DNA of 64,000 bases. Source: Cephalopachus bancanus. Its lineage: Eukaryota; Chordata; Mammalia; Primates; Tarsiidae. The notes under the pieces are model-generated. The model saw only the letters and a list, made by a program, of their open reading frames with translations. It ran no database searches and was not told the origin of the DNA. The DNA is taken from contig JAPVLO010000007.1 of NCBI GenBank assembly GCA_027257055.1, forward strand, positions 6,634,001 to 6,698,000, read 5' to 3'. Positions 56,156 to 64,000 of this stretch are shown here, piece after piece (within the stretch, counting starts at the first letter, position 1; each line of letters opens with the position of its first letter). The position numbers and the translations under genes were made by a program.

Positions 56156-56840
56156 TGCAGGACTAGTATCCTGGGGTAAACAGCAAGACTAATTTCTCCG
56201 TAATGGTGGTTGAGACAGTGTTTTTCTAGACAGATGAATAGTCTGGTTTTCTGAGACCCCCTACAGAGAAAATTAGGATGGCATTGTGTTGAAAAATAGG
56301 ATGGCATTGTCTTAGAGCCAGCTGGAAGCAAGATGGAAACTAATTTTCCCACCCCCGACTTTGGCCCTCATTGTTTCTTTGTGATTATACATTAGCATGT
56401 GGGTGACACACTCTCCAGCCAGGGTGACTGCTCCCATCTGCCCATTTATAGTAAAAAAATGGGGGAAACCCCGTTCTTAGAAATCTCCACTTATTTTCTA
56501 GGAAAACATGAATATTCCATCGCTTGCTTATTGGCATTAGAGATAACTAAAAATAAGCGCCCCACCCCCACGATTTTTGGCTCTTCCTGAAGACCGGCCC
56601 AGCCTGCTATGCCTGTGGTGTTGCCTGCCCCATGTCATTTCAGTAAACCTGCTTTCATTTTCCAACTGAGATCCCAGCAATGTAGGGGACTGCTCTGTGC
56701 ATGTCTGCTCGCCTTTATTAACTTGCTTTCTATTTACTTCGATGGCTTGCTCTTGAGTTCTTTCCTGTGCAAAGTCAAGAACTCGCTTGGCCTCTTGAAC
56801 CAGACCCCAACTTTGGGGTTGTCCATCCTGTATCTGGTGC
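56156..56840 (+). mobile_element. Solo ERV-type LTR, copy 2
   Basis: Shares many phrases in order with 11823-12706, such as GTCTGGTTTTCTGAG, ACATGAATATTCCA and TTGAGTTCTTTCCTGTG, and ends CCATCCTGTATC. No internal genes. Lies just right of the SYCP2 CpG island. Confidence 0.6.
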
Positions 56841-59585
56841 TGATGCTAAAATGAATTGATAGGTTGAATTTCATAGGTGGTGCCCATACAAGTTTTTTGT
56901 GAAATTGCTAGTGTTAAGATGCTGGTCATGATAGGAGAGGTTGGAATCTTCCCCTTTCCTCTTTGTTAGCCTTTAATTTATATTTGGACACGCTGAATAT
57001 CTGTCATGTTGGTGGAGTGAGTACTTTGAATTGATCTGTTGCTCTTTGCATTCATTCAGCTTGGGGGGGGGAGGGATATGTGTGTCTCCTGTGGGGTAAG
57101 ATTTTTTGTTTGTTTTCAACCTTAATCTTTTATATGCCTGCATATATACAGTCATCTCACTAGTTCTTTGTTTTGTCTACTAATGAGTAAGCCAGTAAGT
57201 AGACCAAGACTCAGTCTGGTTATCTGACACAAGCACACACTCCTCTTGAAAAATTATTCTTTGCTGAGTTTCTTAGGGCATTCTGTTACATAGTACTTCA
57301 TAAAAATATTTTAAGTTGTTTTCTCATGATGGTGGAAAACTAAGTTTATAACTTTTGCTTCCTTCTGGTGGTAGTCTTCTCTTTCAATCCATGGCAAATT
57401 TGCCTTATTTGATACTGTTGTAGATATGTTTTTGGCTGTGTTGCAGCCTATATTCATTCAACTTTGGGGCAGGCATGTGTAACTGGATTTTTTAGCTTCT
57501 TTTCTTTTTAAAACTATGCCTAGGTAGAAAACTAGTTTTCCTTCCTCTTTTGCTGACTTTTTTGTGCAAAAGTAAACTGGACACTAAAACCATCTGTTTG
57601 TTTCATGTGCCTCTTTGGCAATAATTTTTTTGTGCTTTTTTTCATGTCTCAGGGCAGTTTGTTAAATACATGCTTTCAAATTGCTTTAGTTGTGACAGCA
57701 GAAAAAGCATAATCTAATGTGCAAGCCTTCCCAAACAGTTGCTGGCCCTGGGTAAAAACTGTAAGTGGAGCCCCCTGCAATATATTTTAGATTTATTCAT
57801 TTTAGTTTTGTATATTTAAAAAATTCCATTGTGTGATTATTGCTAATATAAAGGAACACTTCAGATATTTATGCTGAGCCTTACTGGAATTTCTCAAAGA
57901 CCTCTTATAAACAGTATCCCTCTTTCTTTCTGGGTTTGAACCTAGTAGGAAAAAAAAGAGTGGCAGAAACATAACCTTCATTAAGCCAATATAGGCTAGG
58001 TTGGTGGGTGTGAGTTAGGTTGTTGGCCTGGTGAATTTGCTAATACTAAGCCCCAGAATTAATCAAACTTATTACCTGAGGTAGTGATTGAGGAAAATTG
58101 AGGAAAGTTACTGCCCTACATCTTCCACCTTCCATCCTGTAGGAGAAGGCTTACTGACTCCAAAGAAAAAGGACAGAGCAAGGTGTTGACATTCTCACAG
58201 GGGAAAAACTTCCAGAAAGAATAAAACAATACCCTGGAGCCTGGATCATTCTCCTTTTCAAATTAGCCAACCAGATAAATAATTCCAGCTCCTCAGTGAC
58301 AATGTGAGTTAAAAGGATAGAAAGAGACCACGAGTATATACTCAATCCTTTCTCACAAAATACTAGAATAAAGTGTTCCCCTCTAACGTTTCCATGATCT
58401 TTGTTCACTAACAACTTGCTTTTGAAAGAAATTTATCTGGATGATTATTTTTCCTTTTTCATAAGGTTATCCCTCCTTTTTTGTATATTCTCTTTGGACT
58501 GTGGAAGAACTGTAGATGTTAACCCTAAAATATTCTACTTTGGCTTAGAACAGAAAATTAACTCAAATCTAATGCCACTCTATATCTGAGGCAGAAATTT
58601 CATTCTCTATTATACTTCCCATTCCAATTTATGTCTAGATATTTGGTAGAGCCTCTGATATACTCTATTGAGCAAAGGTATTTGGCAACAGCAAATACTT
58701 AAGGTGCATAAAGATGTTTCAGTAGTGAAATGCCATACATCTGAATTTTCAGGAAACATTATGGTTGAAAGATTTAAAACTCTTCACAAATTAAAAACCA
58801 AGGACTGAAGGATTAAAAAGTCCAAAGTAAATTTTCTTGTACTTTTGAATTAAGAAGTCTAAAGGCCCGATTTCTTAAGTTAAAGCTGCAGATGTCCATC
58901 CCCAGCATCGTATTCTGTTCAGGTGCAGTCAGATTCCTAGATGGAGTTGGGATTCTTTCAGCAGCTGTAGGTTGAGCTGACTTCCAGAGAAAGGAAGCAA
59001 GCACTACTACTAGGTTCTTAAAAGGTATATTAATTCAATGCCAAAGTTCTGGTATACATCATCTTTTAAAGTATTCGAACACTTAACAGGACATACATAT
59101 TTAGCACATTACCGGACCTGTTTCAATTTAGAAAAATGGCCAATGTCTGGCCTCTGGTGCAGTAGTTTCGGAAAAAATGTTTTTATTACTTAGTACTTAT
59201 CATTACCAAAGATTGGTTCATCAGAGTGCAAGTGGTATGGGTGCAGGGGCAGAGAGAAGCCAGAGACGATCTCTTAAGACTTTCCAGAAGACAAGTAAAT
59301 AAATGTCTGTCAGTTATCCAGAATTTGACTTGCTTAACTTCGGTTGAAATGGAGAAAATCTTGCAGCAAGAAGTTAATTTTTGTACTGCATTGGGGGAAA
59401 TTTTCTATAATTATGTTACTCTCTGGCATTGCTGTGCTGAGAAGCTGACCCCGTTACCAGCTCTTTTTTGAGGTATTTTTTTCCCCATTCAGTACATTCA
59501 AAACTCTCAACTTTTATTTCTTCCTTGAATTCCACATTTTTGGCGCTCCAGTGTAGAATTAAGTGTGGGCTTTAGGGTTTGAATT
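56841..59585. other. SYCP2 5' intron, unique sequence
   Basis: AT-rich, no repeat I can name. Short ORFs (for example near 59226, which starts at GTG) have no support. Confidence 0.35.
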
Positions 59586-60080
59586 GTGTTCCCACAAAAA
59601 ATCCCCATTATCTCAGAATGTAACCTTTTCTGGAAGGAGGGACTTTTGTATTTAGCCAAGTTAAGGTGAGGTCATTAGGGTGAGCCTTAATCCAGTATGT
59701 CCTTATAGAAAGGATAAACTTTACCTGGACAATAACTACTTGTATACCTAATCCTGAATTGTACCCCACATCTTTAAAATTTAAAAAAAAATTTAAAGGA
59801 AAGGAAAAATCTGGACACAGATATGCATAGAGAGAAAAAAATGTGAAGAGTAAAAGGGAGAACACTATGTGACAAAGGAAGCAGGGCCTGGAGTTATGCT
59901 GCCATGAGCCACAGGATGTGTCAGCTGCTACCAGAAACTGGAAGAGGCAGGAAGGATCCTTCCCCTATCCTGCTGGCACCTTGATTTCAAACTTCTAGTT
60001 TCCAGTACTGAGATAATAAATTTCTACTGTTTCTAAGCCATCCAGTTTGTGGTACTTTAAGGCAGCCCTGGGAAATGTGA
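59586..60080 (+). mobile_element. MaLR (MLT1-like) LTR with an L1 scrap inserted
   Basis: CAGAATGTAACCTTTTCTGG..GAGGTCATTAGGGTGAGCC..CTTGATTTCAAACTTCTAG..AAGCCATCCAGTTTGTGG. The LTR sequence is continuous once 59715-59805 is removed. Confidence 0.7.
59715..59798 (+). mobile_element. Extremely short L1 3' insertion
   Basis: About 80 bp of L1 3' end and A-rich tail (CCTGAATTGTACCCCACATC), flanked by GAAAGGA at 59708-59714 and 59799-59805. Confidence 0.75.
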
Positions 60081-60430
60081 CGTAGAGTACACACCTACCT
60101 GTGAACCAACATTTTCTTTGTTATGTTACAGAGGCAGTTTCCAGAATTCCACCTCTTGTGAGAGTTCTCAGATTTGTGAAACTGTCTTTCAGGGGGAGTC
60201 TCCTCCTTCAATCCATATTTGTTTTGGCTGGATACTCTTCCCCAGCAGATTCCTGAATGGAAGCTGCTTTTGTTGCTTCTGAAGTTTATTTCCTTAGTAC
60301 TCGGAAGTGGGGTGAAGATGATTTCTGAACCTCTAGACAAATCAACATGAATTCAGAGTTATTTTGTCCACAGTTCTGTACGAGGTTTTGACAAACTAGT
60401 AAGGTTTTAAATAGGCAGTATTAATGTGTT

Positions 60431-60560
60431 TCAAACCTCAAAATTCTGGAGTCAAGTGATCCTCTTGTTTCAGCCTCCTGAGTGGTTAGGACTATAGGCA
60501 GGTGCCACCATGCCTTACTATTTTAAAAAATTTTTTAGCAATATGGTCTTGTTACATATT
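60431..60560 (-). mobile_element. Alu fragment, antisense
   Basis: GTCAAGTGATCCTCTTGTTTC..GGACTATAGGCAGGTGCC, an old Alu internal fragment. Confidence 0.6.
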
Positions 60561-60713
60561 TTAGAACATTTCCATAATTATCAAAATGAGATGGTAAAAA
60601 TAGCATTAGACAGTATTATAAATTAATAATACTATCAGGTACACAGTTGCTTTGGTGCTTTGCTTCAAAAAGAACAGTCAAAATACTTGCACATAATCTA
60701 AAAAATGAAAGAC

Positions 60714-61018
60714 ACAGCTAGACTCAGTTACTCAGCCTGTAATCGCAGCACTTTGGGAGGCCGAGGCAAGTGGATTGCCTGAGTCCAGGGGTTCGAGACC
60801 AACCTGGGCAACTTGGCAAGACCTTGTCTCTACAATAAATTAAAAAAATTAGCTGGACATGGTAGCATGCACCTGTAGTTCCAGCTACTTGGAAGACTGA
60901 GGCAGAAGTGTCACGTGAGCCCAGCAAGTTGACACTGGAGTGGCCATGAGTGTGCCACCGCACTACAGCCTGGGCGACAGAGTGAGAGTCCAACTCAAAA
61001 AAAAAAAAATAAAAAAAT
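60714..61018 (+). mobile_element. Dimeric Alu, lineage-specific subfamily, diverged
   Basis: ACTCAGTTACTCAGCCTGTA head, GCAAGTGGATTGCCTGAG, TCTCTACAATAAATT and a long A tail. Confidence 0.88.
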
Positions 61019-61914
61019 AGACATATAGAGTTTTGAGGATGACTACTATAATTATTTACATATTTTTTAATTCCTTAGGTGTTCATGACAGGGAGAAGCA
61101 AATGTTCTTTGTCTTTTTCCTTGTCAGAAACACTAGATGGGATTGTTTGAAGTAACTTTTGTCTTGTTTTAATGAATATGGAATTTCTTTTTTGAACCTA
61201 GGATGTGCTTTCTGTTTAAAAGTCATATTGCAATATATTAATTTGCTTTTGCTTGCATCCCATGGCCTTAAGGGCCCCAAATTACTTTGGGAAAGTGACA
61301 TCCTTCCCTTGATTTAGGCACTCAACCAGAAACTGGGGGTTCTCTCTTGAACATCCTCCTGGACATATGAAATGTACTTAGGTTTTCTTTTCCTTACTCT
61401 TTTCCCTGCATATTTTGATCCTGTTTTGTGTTGTTAATGTATTTGCATATTCTTCTTATCTTGACTATTTTATTAATAACCTCAATTTTACTTAGATATC
61501 AATTCAAGAGTATTTTCCTTCTTGTTCCCAAGGGTAGAACAAGTGTAGCAGGGAATCACTGGTGAGGGAGGTCCGAGTTTCTTCTTACTAACTAGTTTGT
61601 GACCTTCTGGCAGGACTTTTGACTTAATTTAAGTAATCTCTAAAAAGAGGAGGCTTGAATAAATGATCTTCAAGCTTTTCTGTAGAAAATTCGTAGACTA
61701 TATTCAAATGTGTAGTTTGATAAACAGGGAAGGAAAGTGTTCAGTGAGGAAATTGAAGAAGAATATGTATGGCCTTTGATATAAGCAGCAGTGTTTATAT
61801 ATGTGTGTGTGTTAACATTTTTAAGCTGTTAAACAAGTGAAACAGATTGTAAGATACATAAAATATGTATTCTTTTATAGGTGTTTATTTTTTTCCTACT
61901 GTTTTTAAATGCAG
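61019..61914. other. SYCP2 intron before coding exon 1
   Basis: AT-rich, no repeat or gene recognised. Polypyrimidine sequence runs up to the acceptor at 61914. Confidence 0.4.
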
Positions 61915-61943
61915 CCAAAATGCCTATAAGACCAGACCTACAG
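61915..61943 (+). CDS. SYCP2: SYCP2 coding exon 1
   Basis: Acceptor AAATGCAG at 61914, ATG at 61920, eight codons MPIRPDLQ, donor GTACGT. The short coding part with the start codon next to the acceptor implies a non-coding exon upstream. Confidence 0.88.
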
Positions 61944-63952
61944 GTACGTAGTCCAAGATCAAAAGGAAGTATTTTAATTCCCAAAATTGCTTTTTGTTTA
62001 CTTATAGGTATTCAGTGCTGTATTTTTAGTAGTGACAAAGCTTGCATGTTTTATGAAATGGCCAAGAGGAATTTAAACAAAATGTTCTTTCAATTATTAA
62101 ATAGATATGTTTACAAAGGCTATTTTAAGACTATAAAGTATTAAAGGTGCTGATTCTTTATAGATAGCTTTTATATAGAAAATAATTATGCACCGATTTA
62201 CAACTTATGTTTGGATAGTTTCATATCAAGTTTTTAAAATTGTTAAGATACTTGCATTTAGGTAAAGTATAAGTTTTAATAATCTACTTAATGTATGCAA
62301 TTCATCACCAAGTCTGATCATCAAGTAGTCAGGTTATGGTGTGAAAATTTCTTAATAATGTACTTTAGTAGCAGGCATGGCAGATTTTGTAAAGATTATA
62401 AGTATTATATATAGGTATTATTTAAGTTATATTGGTTGGTATGATTTGTAAAAGGTGCTTTTCCCTGTCTTTATGCATTTTCCTTTACCATTTGAACCAC
62501 AGCAAGAGGTTGGTAGTCAGATACTCTGGGCTTTTTCCCATGATATTAAATATTAGTCTCTCAAGATTATTACTTTTTTCATTAACATATTTTTATTAAG
62601 TTTGATATAATGGTGACTTTAGCAATAAAATATATGAATGGACATATTAGTAAAATATTTTTTCTATATAAAGTTTTGTTATTATCAAAGAAAATCTTTA
62701 ACTTAATTACTCCAATTTAATAGTGGGCATGTTTTTAAATAATTAAGTTAGTTGATATTTTATGAGCTCATTTGAAAGTTTTCATGTGAAAACAATTTTC
62801 AAATTACTATATTGCATAAGGTAACCAATTGTTTGATTCAGTGTGTATGCCATTATCTATATTTCCCTAACAGTTGGAAAAATGCATCGATTATGCTTTA
62901 AGAAAAAATGATTTCAAGCCTTTGAAAACACTTTTACAAATAGATGTTCATGAAGATGTGATGATTAAATGCAGCAAACAGTTTTTTCACAAGTTGGATG
63001 ACCTTATATGCAGGGTAAATATATATTTTTCTTGAATGATTGTTACAATTATTAGAACTCTACTTTCTAGGAAGAAGTTCTCCATTAGAAAAAAATGAAT
63101 AGAAAGGCATGAACAAGCTCACTTATACATAAATAAATGCTTACTTCACCATGTGGTTATTATTTTTTGTTTGTTTGAGTAGACTCAACACACTGGAGCA
63201 CTGTTTCCCAAATAAAATATATGAAAAGCTGTGTTTACATAGGATTACAATTATTAGCTAAACTGTGAAAAAACTTACCTGTTTGAAGTATAAACAACTT
63301 GGTCTGTTTTTTAAAACTGTCAGCAGATACTTGTTGCATAGACAATACTAGGTGCTGTCAAAACTAAAACAAAAAAAGTCATCTAAAACTTTGGATTTGA
63401 TTTAGCATATTTATGGCATTTTAATACATGTGAAAAGGTGATTATTGACAATCCCTCTCTCCCAGTATCTGAGATTTATTGTGAATATAAGAAATTGAAT
63501 AAGTCTTGGATCCATTAGTTAAATACATAGAATTCTAGAATGCAAAGTAACTGATTCATTATATCATAGTTTAAGGTTTCTTGGATTTATACAGATCTTC
63601 ATTTTTTGTCCTGAGTTTGTCATTCACTGGCTGGGTGGCATTTGGTAAGTTGTATTTTTGAACCACACTTTCATCTTTTGCAATATAGAGTTGCATTATA
63701 GCCAATTATAACGGCTACCTTTCAGTATTTGTGAGGATTGTATGTGTATAAAATTCTTCTCACAATGTCAGTTTCCTACTATTTGGGGTTTGCAGAGATT
63801 TAAATGTATACTTTCCATTTCAGGAACTTAATAAAAAGGATATACAAACTGTTTCAACCATTTTAGTTTCTGTTGGAAGATATGGCAAAAATATCAGTGT
63901 ACTGGGGCAAGCTGGACTTCTAACTATGATAAAACAAGGACTAGTCCAAAAG
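61920..63952 (+). CDS. SYCP2: Synaptonemal complex protein 2, first three coding exons
   Basis: SYCP2 is a meiosis-specific lateral/axial-element protein that binds SYCP3 and HORMAD-type axis proteins. Three exons give 98 residues from MPIRPDLQ to KQGLVQK, closely matching the start of human SYCP2 as I recall it. They belong to the N-terminal armadillo-like domain (helical, with LLTMIKQGL). Exons: 61920-61943, 62874-63014 and 63824-63952, all phase 0. The first two introns are GT-AG. After the third exon the sequence is ATAAGT rather than GTAAGT (see findings). The rest of this roughly 1,500-residue protein lies beyond the right edge. The promoter is probably the CpG island at about 55 kb. 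Confidence 0.95.
62874..63014 (+). CDS. SYCP2: SYCP2 coding exon 2
   Basis: 47 codons from LEKCIDYALRKNDFKPLK to KLDDLICR, acceptor CCCTAACAG, donor GTAAAT, phase 0 at both ends. Confidence 0.95.
63590..63770 (+). repeat. MIR-like fragment
   Basis: CATTCACTGGCTGGGTGGCAT..ACTTTCATCTTTTGCAATAT..TTTGTGAGGATTGTATGTG is the MIR pattern, in the SYCP2 intron before coding exon 3. Confidence 0.55.
63824..63952 (+). CDS. SYCP2: SYCP2 coding exon 3
   Basis: 43 codons from ELNKKDIQTVSTILVSVG to GLVQK, acceptor CCATTTCAG. The end is set by similarity to the human protein, where QK is followed by MVAWFEK. What follows here is ATAAGTATGG, an AT-type donor. Confidence 0.85.
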
Positions 63953-64000
63953 ATAAGTATGGAAAATGTAACATATTTATGTGAAAGAAATGTGATAAAA

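Noticed and set aside
59226..59471. 81-codon ORF with a helical-looking peptide
   Set aside because: It starts at GTG with no ATG until late, has no splice support and no recognised domain.

Overview
The window is 64 kb of nuclear DNA from a primate. It has intron-split genes with GT-AG splice sites, 7SL-derived dimeric Alu elements, L1, L2, MIR, MaLR and hAT relics, and two CpG islands. The Alu consensus is not a human one: CTCGGTGGCTCAGCCTGTAATC-type heads, GAGTGGATTGCCTGAGCCC, and CTACAATAAATCAAAAAATTAGC in the middle. Together with a lineage-specific L1 3' end and a mariner-type MITE, this points to a non-simian primate. A tarsier is my best guess, but the species is inference.

The genes match the human 20q13.33 neighbourhood in inverted orientation: CDH26 (minus, 774-33603, N-terminal half only, running off the left edge), FAM217B (minus, main coding exon 42843-43991), PPP1R3D (plus, intronless, 48793-49692) and SYCP2 (plus, first three coding exons 61920-63952, running off the right edge). 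FAM217B and PPP1R3D diverge from one CpG island (about 48.24-49.75 kb). SYCP2 has its own CpG island at about 54.55-55.76 kb, some 6 kb before its first coding exon. No prokaryotic-type operon, CRISPR array, rRNA or tRNA gene was seen.

Layout: 0.8-33.6 kb is CDH26, nine coding exons (about 436 codons) in introns loaded with transposons, including an old L1 at 7.7-13.6 kb that hosts at least six later insertions. 33.6-39.8 kb is intergenic with two unassigned ORFs. 39.8-48.3 kb is FAM217B with a probable 3 kb 3' UTR and two upstream exons that keep the reading frame open into the annotated start. 48.8-about 52 kb is PPP1R3D and its 3' UTR. 54.5-64 kb is SYCP2 promoter, 5' introns and first coding exons.

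The genes are unrelated in function: CDH26 is an epithelial cadherin, FAM217B is uncharacterised, PPP1R3D targets PP1 to glycogen, and SYCP2 is a meiotic chromosome-axis protein. I found no convincing undescribed biological system. The observations most worth checking are an Alu inserted 5-6 nt from a CDH26 splice donor, an AT (not GT) dinucleotide where the SYCP2 third coding exon should be spliced, a probable unannotated N-terminal extension of FAM217B, and a mariner-type MITE nested in an L1.
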